DNA of 11,913 nt from Caryophanales bacterium UBA3835 (GTDB lineage: Bacteria > Bacillota_I > Bacilli_A > RFN20 > CAG-826): NCBI GenBank assembly GCA_002392945.1, contig DGHZ01000002.1, positions 1-11,913 of the forward strand, in the 5' to 3' direction. Below the pieces are notes generated by a model. That model saw nothing but the letters and a program-made list of their open reading frames with translations. It made no database searches and was not told where the DNA came from. Below, piece by piece: positions 1-6,437 of this stretch. Position 1 is the first letter of the stretch. Each line of letters opens with the position of its first letter. The position numbers and the translations under genes are program-made.

Positions 1-416
1 GTGGCGGACAATTTATTGGTTATTACTTAATGTATTTCTTGGCTTCATATGTTTTTGTCACTGCTTTATCAGTCTTCTTTGGAGCATTAATGAGAAATAT
101 TGGAGGATCTATTTCTATCGCTGTTGTCACTTTAGTGGTATTAGGGATGATTCCTTTAATTATTACATTAGCAACCGCATCCAAATCATTTACACCAGGA
201 AATATCCAAATGTGGCTTAACCCTCTATATATGTTAGGCTTATATGGTAATTCATCTTCTATTTTCAATTTCTTGAAGAATATAGGAGCGGATACTTCTG
301 CGTTCTATGTGCAAAGTGGACAAATGATTGCAGCAGGTATATTAACTCCTTTATATTGGGCAGCAATATTCTTCTTTAGCGGAATGTTAATATTCAAGCA
401 TAGAGACATTAAATAA
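1..416 (+). CDS. ABC-2 type transporter permease, C-terminal part (5' end outside window)
   Basis: The frame is open to the left edge, with no stop before the first ATG at position 30, so this is the 3' part of a longer gene. About 137 residues remain. They are strongly hydrophobic, with about four membrane segments: residues ~7-30, ~35-60 and ~75-90 of the visible part, and the last ~25 before the tail. The sequence LMRNIGGSISIAV followed by long aliphatic helices and the ending GMLIFKHRDIK are typical of the last helices of ABC-2 permeases, which often end in a short basic FxxRDI-like cytoplasmic tail. By family knowledge it would pair with an ATP-binding subunit, probably encoded just upstream, to export a peptide, lipid or drug. 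The substrate cannot be told from this fragment. The gene ends in TAA and converges on the acyltransferase gene. Confidence 0.75.
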   Translation, partial: GGQFIGYYLMYFLASYVFVTALSVFFGALMRNIGGSISIAVVTLVVLGMIPLIITLATASKSFTPGNIQMWLNPLYMLGLYGNSSSIFNFLKNIGADTSAFYVQSGQMIAAGILTPLYWAAIFFFSGMLIFKHRDIK

Positions 417-438
417 TTAGTATTTATTTAGTATAAGA

Positions 439-466
439 AAAAGGGGATGCTATTGCATTCCCTTTT
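439..466. terminator. Bidirectional hairpin terminator between convergent genes
   Basis: AAAAGGGGATGC (439-450), loop TATT, then GCATTCCCTTTT (455-466) gives a 12-bp stem with one G-U pair on the plus-strand RNA. Read on the minus strand, the stem is followed by TTTTTCTT, a good U-tract. Read on the plus strand, it ends in TTTT. It can therefore stop both the permease transcript and the acyltransferase transcript. The right arm and loop contain the last codons and the TAG stop of the acyltransferase gene. Confidence 0.75.
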
Positions 467-1274
467 CAATTGATTCTTTAATTAGGCTTCTTGCATAATC
501 GCTGACAGCCTTTAAGGTCTTTCCTTGATATTCGCTAGGATAGATAACTTTAATGATTTCAAATCTCACTTTGGTACGTTTCCAAGGGAAGTTTTTAGCG
601 ATGTCTTGACTACCTAATATTGAGGTTACCACTATTGGTGCGTTAGTCTTCATTGCGATAGAGAATACACCTTCATGGAATTCACCTACATGGTCTTTCA
701 ATTCTCTTCTAGTTCCTTCTGGATAAACACCAACTGATGCAAGATCTTCTTCAATTAATCTAGAAGCTTCTTTCATTACTTCTAAAGATTTAAGTTTATC
801 TTCTCTATCAATTGCCATATAGCAGCCCGCTTTCATGAAATGAGCGCCAATAGGAATTTTGAAGTTTGAAGGTTTAGTGATAAAGGCCATTCCTAATTTT
901 CCATATCGATGAATAACAATCATTGGATCAAATCTAGATAAGTGATTACATACAAGTAAGAATCTTTCTTTTGGCCATGGTTCATTTTGAATAACTTTTA
1001 ATCTTACTCCAGCGTGATTATTCACGTACCCAACGCAGTGTCTTAATAAGAAATTAGCGACTTTATTTGGTTTTGTGTATGTTTTCTTTTTGGAATATAT
1101 TTGACAGACACAAGACATTACCATCCAAACAAAGACAAGTCCAGCTATATAACCTGCGATTAAAAGTAAAAATGGGGACCAATAAAGATATCCATGTCCT
1201 TTCGGGATGCAGAATAAAGATATTAATACTGTGAATGCTATATCTAAAGATATAACTAATGTTTCTACTAACAT
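450..1274 (-). CDS. PlsC-type 1-acyl-sn-glycerol-3-phosphate acyltransferase family protein
   Basis: The product (274 aa) has the acyltransferase motifs in order. These are NHLSRFD, the HX4D catalytic motif (His111, Asp116), then GCYMAIDR (150-157, the Gly...IDR motif), then YPEGTR (184-189, glycerophosphate binding), then APIVVTSI (212-219). Two hydrophobic segments at ~1-23 and ~32-57 precede the catalytic domain and would anchor it to the inner membrane. The family transfers an acyl chain to lysophosphatidic acid or a similar acceptor, making phosphatidic acid. The ATG lies 5 nt after the stop of the lipid kinase gene and has no clear Shine-Dalgarno site, so translation is probably coupled to that gene. 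The assignment to the family is firm. Whether this is the housekeeping PlsC or a paralogue with another acceptor is open. Confidence 0.88.
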   Translation of the reverse strand: MLVETLVISLDIAFTVLISLFCIPKGHGYLYWSPFLLLIAGYIAGLVFVWMVMSCVCQIYSKKKTYTKPNKVANFLLRHCVGYVNNHAGVRLKVIQNEPWPKERFLLVCNHLSRFDPMIVIHRYGKLGMAFITKPSNFKIPIGAHFMKAGCYMAIDREDKLKSLEVMKEASRLIEEDLASVGVYPEGTRRELKDHVGEFHEGVFSIAMKTNAPIVVTSILGSQDIAKNFPWKRTKVRFEIIKVIYPSEYQGKTLKAVSDYARSLIKESIEKGMQ

Positions 1275-1279
1275 TTTTA

Positions 1280-2254
1280 TTAATTATTTGGGACAACAAA
1301 TTTAATGGCTTTTGGACAGACTTCCACTTCAAAAGTCTTGCCTTTAATCATCTCTCCGTCAACACAGACATCAATTTCATTTGGAGATTCAAATGAAATT
1401 TTCTTAGCTTGTCTATAGACAATTTTCTTTTTAGGCTTATTTAAATGTTTACCTTTTGTATATGGGCCAATAAATAATCCTAAGCCAATTAAGGTCATGG
1501 TTTTAATAACACAGACATCAATTAATCCGTCTTTATTATCACTTTTTGGAGCGCATAAGAAGGTGCCACCAACAAATCTTCCTTGGGCTAAGGTAGCAAG
1601 TAACATCTTCTTTTCATTTAATCTTTCTCCATCAGCATAAACGGTGATGTCATTAAATCTGCCATGTTTCATGGCGTCATTTTTAAGAGCGTAGTCATAT
1701 GGAGACATACCTTTAGCTTTCGCCTTTTCAGGATAGCCATGCTCTTTATAATAATTGCCCATGGCTCCCACGATCGCGTCAAAGCCAAAGTTAATAACAT
1801 TAATGGAATACATTGGCTCTTTTAAGCTTGGGCTAGTAAGTTTTGATAAATCAATTTCTTCGGCCTTTCCTTCAATAAGGGCTTTAAAATCTTTAAAACG
1901 ATTTTCTCCAGCTTTATTAGCAATGATTTCATCATATTCTTTGCTTTTAGCATATGATTTCACAAAGTCATTACCGGTACCAAAAGCGTAAACTGCTAGT
2001 TCGGCATTCTTAATTCCCACTAATGCGTTAGCCACTTCGTGAACTGTTCCATCTCCTCCACAAGCGTAAACTCTAACGGTGTCCTTAGTGTTCTTTTTGA
2101 AATATTCCTTTAAAAATGAAATAACTGCTCTAGGACCTTCAGTTACATAAATTTCATAATCTAGTCCTTTAAAAGCTTCATCAATTTGTTTTTTAAAAGC
2201 TTCAGTGTCTTTTTCTTGTCCAGCTTTGCTGTTAAGAACGATTAAATGTTTCAT
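1280..2254 (-). CDS. Diacylglycerol kinase-family lipid kinase (DgkB/YegS-like)
   Basis: The product (324 aa) is the usual length for soluble bacterial lipid kinases of the DAGK catalytic family. The N-terminal half carries the nucleotide-binding GGDGT motif (66-70, within YACGGDGTVHEV) and FGTGNDF (91-97). The C-terminal half has APKSDNKDGLIDV (235-247) and a VDGE motif (298-301), both typical of the DgkB/YegS fold. The family phosphorylates diacylglycerol or a related lipid with ATP at the cytoplasmic membrane face. In Gram-positives it recycles the diacylglycerol released by lipoteichoic acid synthesis. An AAGGAGA site (2261-2267) ends 6 nt before the ATG and overlaps the stop codon of the phosphatase gene. 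The acyltransferase gene follows after 5 nt, so the three are almost certainly one operon. The exact lipid substrate is not shown by the sequence. Confidence 0.9.
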   Translation of the reverse strand: MKHLIVLNSKAGQEKDTEAFKKQIDEAFKGLDYEIYVTEGPRAVISFLKEYFKKNTKDTVRVYACGGDGTVHEVANALVGIKNAELAVYAFGTGNDFVKSYAKSKEYDEIIANKAGENRFKDFKALIEGKAEEIDLSKLTSPSLKEPMYSINVINFGFDAIVGAMGNYYKEHGYPEKAKAKGMSPYDYALKNDAMKHGRFNDITVYADGERLNEKKMLLATLAQGRFVGGTFLCAPKSDNKDGLIDVCVIKTMTLIGLGLFIGPYTKGKHLNKPKKKIVYRQAKKISFESPNEIDVCVDGEMIKGKTFEVEVCPKAIKFVVPNN

Positions 2255-2265
2255 TTAAATTCTCC

Positions 2266-3048
2266 TTAATATAAATATTTTAGTCTTAACTGTTTGATAT
2301 TATCATCGGATAAACCGATCACATTACTAATATAATTATCAATATTTTGATATTCCTTTTCAATTGTTTGATAAGCAGCGTTTATATATTCCTTTCTCGC
2401 TCCTAAGATTTTATCCAAGTGTCGAGCAAGCCGAGGGGAAATAAATAACGTCATACCTACAAACGCCCAAAAACGGAAATGAAACTTAATTTTATTGAAC
2501 TGCATGTATTTCTTTATGATTCTCTCTTTTTTCACGCCTAAAACGCTTAAAAGGAGCATTAACGCCACACCTGTACGGTCTTTCCCTTGTGTGCAGTGGA
2601 AGGCTAGACCTTCATTAGGGTTTATTTTTAATAAAGTATTGAAGAAATTTTTATATGCAGTTTGAGCTTTCTTAGAAGTAATGAGCAAACAATAATAGTC
2701 AGTCATACACTGCTTTGCTCCACCAGGTTGCGCGGCCATTTCTTTAAGAATTCTCATTCTATTTTCTTTAGTGATCATCTTATTTTCATGAGACTCTAAT
2801 AAAGGAAACCAATATCGATTAATTTTGCTATTAGTGAGCTCTGGCATTTTCGTCACTTCTTCTTCAGTTCGAAAATCCACAACATGACGAAGATTATAAT
2901 ATTTCAATAGTCTATCTTCATCCCCATCTTCTAAATGAGCAAAATGACTAGAACGGTATAAGACACCAGTTCTAATTTTTTTCTTATCGCCTACTTTTAT
3001 ATTTCCAAGGTCATCTAATAAAGATAACCCCTTAATCTTCTTTTTCAT
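2266..3048 (-). CDS. Tyrosine-protein/lipid phosphatase of the PtpB/LipA type (Y_phosphatase3-like)
   Basis: The product (260 aa) has the CX5R phosphatase loop HCTQGKDRTG at 151-160, with Cys152 as nucleophile and Arg158 as phosphate-binding residue. A lysine inside the loop (Lys156) is characteristic of the mycobacterial PtpB / Listeria LipA class, whose members act on phosphotyrosine and on phosphoinositides. Family features also include YRSSHFAHL (31-39) and VVDFRTEEE (57-65) near the N-terminus, and the C-terminal pattern with YINAAYQTIE and YISNVIGLSDD. There is no signal peptide, so it is probably cytoplasmic. It is the first gene of a run with a lipid kinase and an acyltransferase, which makes a lipid phosphate a plausible substrate (inference). 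No Shine-Dalgarno site precedes the ATG. TACAAT lies 7 nt upstream, which fits a leaderless transcript. Confidence 0.85.
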   Translation of the reverse strand: MKKKIKGLSLLDDLGNIKVGDKKKIRTGVLYRSSHFAHLEDGDEDRLLKYYNLRHVVDFRTEEEVTKMPELTNSKINRYWFPLLESHENKMITKENRMRILKEMAAQPGGAKQCMTDYYCLLITSKKAQTAYKNFFNTLLKINPNEGLAFHCTQGKDRTGVALMLLLSVLGVKKERIIKKYMQFNKIKFHFRFWAFVGMTLFISPRLARHLDKILGARKEYINAAYQTIEKEYQNIDNYISNVIGLSDDNIKQLRLKYLY

Positions 3049-3055
3049 TGTTACT

Positions 3056-3084
3056 ATTGTATAGAAACAAAAATTATTTATAAA
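3056..3084 (-). promoter_or_regulatory. Candidate promoter of the phosphatase-lipid kinase-acyltransferase operon
   Basis: On the minus strand, TTTATA (3079-3084) and TACAAT (3056-3061) are separated by 17 nt, giving a -35/-10 pair with 4/6 and 5/6 matches to the sigma-A consensus. Only 7 nt separate the -10 from the ATG at 3048, so transcription would start at or next to the start codon. In DNA this AT-rich such matches also occur by chance. Confidence 0.4.
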
Positions 3085-3109
3085 GAATTTTTATTCTTTT
3101 TGATTTATA

Positions 3110-3137
3110 GAAAATAAAAACGTCCCATAGGGACGTT
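3110..3137 (-). terminator. Intrinsic terminator of the amino-sugar operon
   Basis: Read on the minus strand, AACGTCCC, loop TAT and GGGACGTT form a perfect 8-bp stem (3119-3137) followed by TTTATTTTC. It lies about 20 nt after the nagB stop codon. The other direction has no T-tract, so it acts on minus-strand transcripts. It separates the nagB operon from the lipid operon downstream. Confidence 0.88.
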
Positions 3138-3155
3138 CTTATATAGCTAAGTAAA

Positions 3156-3878
3156 TTATTTAACTAGGCTATAAGCATCTTTATCAACGTAGATTGTACA
3201 ATCTGGGTGATCTTGTAAGATAGAGCAAGGAACTTCTTCGGTCTTATCACCTTTTAATAAATTTTTAATGGCTTTTGCCTTGTTAATTCCTGTAGCAATC
3301 AAGACAATTTTTCTAGCGTTCATAATGCTCTTTAAACCCATAGTCACTGCTTTAGTAGGAACTTCAGAGATATCATTAAATAATCTTGAATTATCTACGA
3401 TTGTGCTTTCTGCAAGTTCGGCAACGTGAGTTAATGAATCAAATGAAGTACCTGGTTCATTAAAAGCAATATGTCCGTCGCTACCAATGCCTAAGATTTG
3501 TAAATCGATTCCCCCAAAGGAAGCAATTTCTGCATCATATTGATTAGCATATGCTAAATAATCGCCTACACCTTTTAAAACATGAGTCTTACTCTTATCA
3601 ATATCAATGTGATCAAATAAATTGACATTCATAAAATAACGGTAAGATTGCTTATGTGTACCTTCTAGACCAATATATTCATCTAGATTAAAGGTGACAA
3701 CATCTTTAAAAGATACTCTACCTTCTTTACATGCTTTAACTAAATTGGCATAAACACCTAAAGGTGAAGTACCAGTTGCTAATCCTAAAACTGAATTTGG
3801 TTTAGCGTTTACTTGTTTAATGAATTCTTCAGCAATTAATTCACTGATTTTCTCTTCACTACCAACAATAACTTTCAT
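3156..3878 (-). CDS. nagB: Glucosamine-6-phosphate deaminase NagB
   Basis: The product (240 aa) matches the short, Gram-positive form of NagB. It has the LGLATGTSPLGVY substrate-binding loop (31-43), FNLDEYIGL with the catalytic Asp66, and GIGSDGHIAFNEPG with Asp134, His136 and Glu141. These are the counterparts of Asp72, Asp141, His143 and Glu148 of the E. coli enzyme. It interconverts glucosamine-6-phosphate with fructose-6-phosphate plus ammonia in the cytoplasm. The reaction is normally catabolic but reversible. It is the third gene of an operon behind the HTH-GlmM fusion and the beta-helix protein, with an AAGGAGA site (3889-3895) 10 nt before the ATG. Being placed with biosynthetic-type genes, and with no glmS in view, raises the possibility that it also supplies glucosamine-6-phosphate (inference). 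Confidence 0.95.
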   Translation of the reverse strand: MKVIVGSEEKISELIAEEFIKQVNAKPNSVLGLATGTSPLGVYANLVKACKEGRVSFKDVVTFNLDEYIGLEGTHKQSYRYFMNVNLFDHIDIDKSKTHVLKGVGDYLAYANQYDAEIASFGGIDLQILGIGSDGHIAFNEPGTSFDSLTHVAELAESTIVDNSRLFNDISEVPTKAVTMGLKSIMNARKIVLIATGINKAKAIKNLLKGDKTEEVPCSILQDHPDCTIYVDKDAYSLVK

Positions 3879-3899
3879 TTTAATTAAATCTCCTTATAT

Positions 3900-4577
3900 T
3901 TATTGTTCAATTTTATCAACGACAACAGTTTGTGATTTTACAATACTGTTTTCTGGAAAACAACCCCTAAGCATACTAAGCGGATATACTTGAGTATTTT
4001 TCCCAATGATGGTACCTGGATTTAACACTGATCCACATCCGATATCGGCGTGTTCACCTAAGAAACCACCAATTTTTCTTAAGCCAGTTTCATATTCTTT
4101 ATCACCATGAATAACAATATTCTTACCACCACTTTTTAAATTAGAAAGAATACTTCCTGCACCCATATGAGCGTAATCTCCTAAAATGGAATCACCAACA
4201 TAGTTATAATGAGGGACTTGAACGTGATTGAGTAAGATACAGTTTTTTAACTCTGAAGAGTTACCTACAACACATTTTTCTCCAACAATAACGTTTCCTC
4301 TTAAATATGCACCAGGTCTAAGTTCGGTGTCTTTACCAATAATTGCTGGAGCTTCAATAGTCGCAGTTTTGGCAATTTTGACATTTTCCGCGACTAAAAT
4401 ACCAGGTTCTAATTCATGATATCCTTCTAAGCCACTAGCAACCACTTTAGCGACAATTTCTTTAATCTGAGGAAGAATTTCCCAAGGATAAGTGGATTTA
4501 TCAAACACTTCCTTTAAATAGGGAACTTCAGTAGAGAATAATTCTTTGGTTTTAATATTTAACTTATTCACAAACAT
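3900..4577 (-). CDS. Stand-alone left-handed beta-helix protein like the acetyltransferase half of GlmU
   Basis: The product (225 aa) has an N-terminal ~55-residue lead-in (with YPWEILPQIKEIV) and then hexapeptide repeats of a left-handed beta-helix (~57-215). The segment from RPGAYLRG to SILSNLKSG follows the GlmU acetyltransferase domain closely. Arg87, Lys111 (ELKNCIL), His123 and Tyr126 (PHYNYVGD) and Asn146 stand at the places of E. coli GlmU Arg333, Lys351, His363, Tyr366 and Asn386. The nucleotidyltransferase domain of full GlmU is absent. Such proteins are often labelled UDP-GlcNAc pyrophosphorylase-like, but the visible residues suggest acetyl-CoA-dependent acetylation of glucosamine-1-P or a related sugar. 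The ATG overlaps the end of the mutase gene by 14 nt. A GTG at 4571 (residue 3) sits 7 nt after the AGAGGA site and may be the true start. Confidence 0.82.
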   Translation of the reverse strand: MFVNKLNIKTKELFSTEVPYLKEVFDKSTYPWEILPQIKEIVAKVVASGLEGYHELEPGILVAENVKIAKTATIEAPAIIGKDTELRPGAYLRGNVIVGEKCVVGNSSELKNCILLNHVQVPHYNYVGDSILGDYAHMGAGSILSNLKSGGKNIVIHGDKEYETGLRKIGGFLGEHADIGCGSVLNPGTIIGKNTQVYPLSMLRGCFPENSIVKSQTVVVDKIEQ

Positions 4578-6201
4578 ATCCTCTTTTCTTAATTACGTTA
4601 TAGATACGAGTGATATATTCTTCACATTTTTCTTTAGAATCAAGTTCGATCATGATTCTCACAACTGGTTCGGTACCAGATTGTCTTAAAAGCGCTCTTC
4701 CATCATCACCAATTTCCTTGTTAACTTCGTTAAATTTAGCTTGAACTTCTTCATCTGCCACGACTGCAGCTTTATTGGTGACTCTTACGTTTCTTGTAAT
4801 TTGTGGGAGCAATTTAACTGGAGCGACTAGTTTAGAAAGTTTTTCTTTCTTTTCAAGAACTTGCTCAGTAACCATGATTGCAGTTAAAACACCATCACCA
4901 GTAGTTGCGTATTTTTTAATAATGACGTGACCTGATTGTTCTCCGCCTAAAGAATAGCCATCAGATTGCATTCTTTCAAAGACGAAACGATCTCCAACTT
5001 TAGTTTGGACGTTGCTCACTCCAATAGCCTTAAGAGCTTTGGTAAGACCACTATTAGACATAATGGTTGTCACTAAAGTGTTCTTTTCAAGCGCCCCTTC
5101 TTCTTTTAATTTGCAAGATAAGAGATACATAATCTTGTCACCGTCGACTTCTTTACCGTTTTCATCAACAGCGATACATCTATCGGCATCTCCATCAAAA
5201 GCAAAGCCTAAATCTAAATTATTGTCTTTAACATATTTACAGAACTTCTCAATATGAGTGCTACCTGCATCTAAATTGATGTTTAAGCCATCAGGATTGT
5301 TATTAATAACAAATGTTTGGGCTCCTAAAGCATCAAAGACGCTTTTGGCAATCATCCAGCTTGCTCCATTAGCGGCATCTAAACCAATCTTAAGAGATTT
5401 CATGGAGTGTTTTGCTAAAGAGATTAAATAAGCAATATATCTATTTCTTCCTGAACTATAGTCGGTAATAGAACCAATATTGCCTCTTTCGGCAAATGGA
5501 AGATCACTGCCTTCCACTTCAAGTTTCTTTAAATCGCCATCGATATAAGCTTCCGCTAAAAAGGCAACTGCATCTTCAAGTTTTTCGCCATTAGCGTTAA
5601 TCACTTTAATACCATTATCATAGAATGGATTATGGCTAGCAGTAATCATCACGCCACAATCAAAGCAGTCTTGTCTTACTATGTAAGATACGCTTGGTGT
5701 GGTAGTAACATGAAGTAAAGAAACATCTGCTCCACTAGCAGCGAGTCCTGCTGCTACTGCGTACTCTAACATATAGCTACTTCTTCTAGTGTCTTTACCG
5801 ATAACGACTTTTGGTCTATATCCTGGTTTTTGGGAATTAAATTTTGGATTACCATAGAACCACCCTAAGAATCTACCGATTTTATAGGCGTGATCAGCAG
5901 TTAAAATTTTATTAACTTCTCCTCTAAAACCATCAGTACCAAAATATTTGGTTTTGATATCTTCTCCAATACTCATTGGAAGCTTTTTACCACGATGAAT
6001 AACAATTGAATCATTAATTAATTCATCCGCGGTAATCTTAAATAATTCGCATAATTCTAAGACTTTATCAATTTGTGGCATGGATTCACCACTTTCCCAT
6101 TTAGAGACTGATTGACGGGTCACACCGAGTTGATCCGCTAATTGTTCTTGAGAGATACTATTGACAATTCTTAAATGTGTAATCTTTTCAGCTAATGTCA
6201 T
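4564..6201 (-). CDS. glmM: Fusion of an XRE-family helix-turn-helix domain to phosphoglucosamine mutase (GlmM)
   Basis: The reading frame from ATG 6201 encodes 545 aa, about 95 more than a normal GlmM. Residues 1-64 are an XRE/HTH_3 DNA-binding domain: ISQEQLADQLGVTRQSVSKW is the helix-turn-helix and DELIND ends the domain. A ~20-residue linker leads into a complete mutase at ~84-545. It starts KYFGTDGFRG and has TASHNP with the phosphoserine Ser189, the Mg-binding DGDADR (336-341), the sugar-binding GGEQSG (419-424) and the phosphate-binding RQSGTEP (506-512). All catalytic motifs are intact. GlmM interconverts glucosamine-6-P and glucosamine-1-P on the way to UDP-GlcNAc. The start is fixed by GAGGA 7 nt upstream. 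A TTG at 6219 would add six residues but has no such site. An internal ATG before the mutase part has no good ribosome site, so the fusion appears genuine. It leads the operon with the beta-helix protein and nagB. Confidence 0.93.
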   Translation of the reverse strand: MTLAEKITHLRIVNSISQEQLADQLGVTRQSVSKWESGESMPQIDKVLELCELFKITADELINDSIVIHRGKKLPMSIGEDIKTKYFGTDGFRGEVNKILTADHAYKIGRFLGWFYGNPKFNSQKPGYRPKVVIGKDTRRSSYMLEYAVAAGLAASGADVSLLHVTTTPSVSYIVRQDCFDCGVMITASHNPFYDNGIKVINANGEKLEDAVAFLAEAYIDGDLKKLEVEGSDLPFAERGNIGSITDYSSGRNRYIAYLISLAKHSMKSLKIGLDAANGASWMIAKSVFDALGAQTFVINNNPDGLNINLDAGSTHIEKFCKYVKDNNLDLGFAFDGDADRCIAVDENGKEVDGDKIMYLLSCKLKEEGALEKNTLVTTIMSNSGLTKALKAIGVSNVQTKVGDRFVFERMQSDGYSLGGEQSGHVIIKKYATTGDGVLTAIMVTEQVLEKKEKLSKLVAPVKLLPQITRNVRVTNKAAVVADEEVQAKFNEVNKEIGDDGRALLRQSGTEPVVRIMIELDSKEKCEEYITRIYNVIKKRGYVCE

Positions 6202-6208
6202 ATTCAAA

Positions 6209-6213
6209 TCCTC
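6209..6213 (-). promoter_or_regulatory. Shine-Dalgarno site that fixes the HTH-GlmM start
   Basis: GAGGA on the minus strand lies 7 nt before the ATG at 6201. It would fall inside the coding sequence if the upstream TTG at 6219 were used, so ATG 6201 is preferred. Confidence 0.75.
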
Positions 6214-6215
6214 GT

Positions 6216-6230
6216 GCAACCAGAAGTTGC
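6216..6230. promoter_or_regulatory. Inverted repeat beside the HTH-GlmM ribosome binding site (possible operator or RNA hairpin)
   Basis: GCAAC, five bases, then GTTGC form a perfect 5-bp inverted repeat just upstream of the GAGGA site and just downstream of the predicted transcription start. It could be an operator for the fused helix-turn-helix domain, or a small hairpin in the leader RNA next to the ribosome site. The position is suggestive, but the arms are short. Confidence 0.35.
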
Positions 6231-6240
6231 GAACGGGAAA

Positions 6241-6268
6241 ATAATAGCACTTTCATATAATATAGCAA
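6241..6268 (-). promoter_or_regulatory. Candidate promoter of the HTH-GlmM / beta-helix / nagB operon
   Basis: On the minus strand, TTGCTA (6263-6268), a 16-nt spacer and TATTAT (6241-6246) with TGC directly before it form an extended -10 promoter. Transcription would begin near 6234, giving a leader of about 33 nt. The gap between this promoter and the terminator at 6393 is AT-rich. It also holds an imperfect palindrome at 6321-6335, CTTGATTACATCAGG, of unknown meaning. Confidence 0.5.
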
Positions 6269-6392
6269 AATATTTTTTTGTTAAGTTTTGTTTACATACT
6301 TCAAAAATATATAAATAAAACTTGATTACATCAGGATATATTCTTTTGTAAAATTTATGTATATTTTTGTATTATTTTGCTATTAGACCAAT

Positions 6393-6415
6393 AAAAAAAG
6401 CAATCGTTTGATTGC
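6393..6415 (-). terminator. Intrinsic terminator after the glyA operon
   Basis: On the minus strand, GCAATC, loop AAAC and GATTGC form a perfect 6-bp stem (6400-6415) followed directly by seven T's (6399-6393). It lies about 23 nt after the stop of the membrane protein gene and separates that transcript from the HTH-GlmM operon, which has its own promoter. Confidence 0.85.
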
Positions 6416-6437
6416 CTTGTTTACATGAAATTTTTAC

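Noticed and set aside
23..268. 81-codon minus-strand frame opposite the permease
   Set aside because: The plus-strand frame is open to the window edge and encodes clear transmembrane helices of an ABC-2 permease. The antisense frame is a shadow.
5012..5257. 81-codon open frame on the plus strand inside glmM
   Set aside because: It lies antisense within a well-supported gene, lacks a ribosome site and encodes a sequence of no recognisable kind.
6202..6219. TTG start six codons upstream for the HTH-GlmM gene
   Set aside because: It would place the GAGGA ribosome site inside the gene. The ATG at 6201 has that site at an ideal 7-nt distance and begins at the usual start of the HTH domain.
6247..6392. 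Possible riboswitch or glmS-type ribozyme upstream of the amino-sugar operon
   Set aside because: The stretch lies upstream of the predicted transcription start, is AT-rich, and shows no stable multi-helix fold or conserved ribozyme core.
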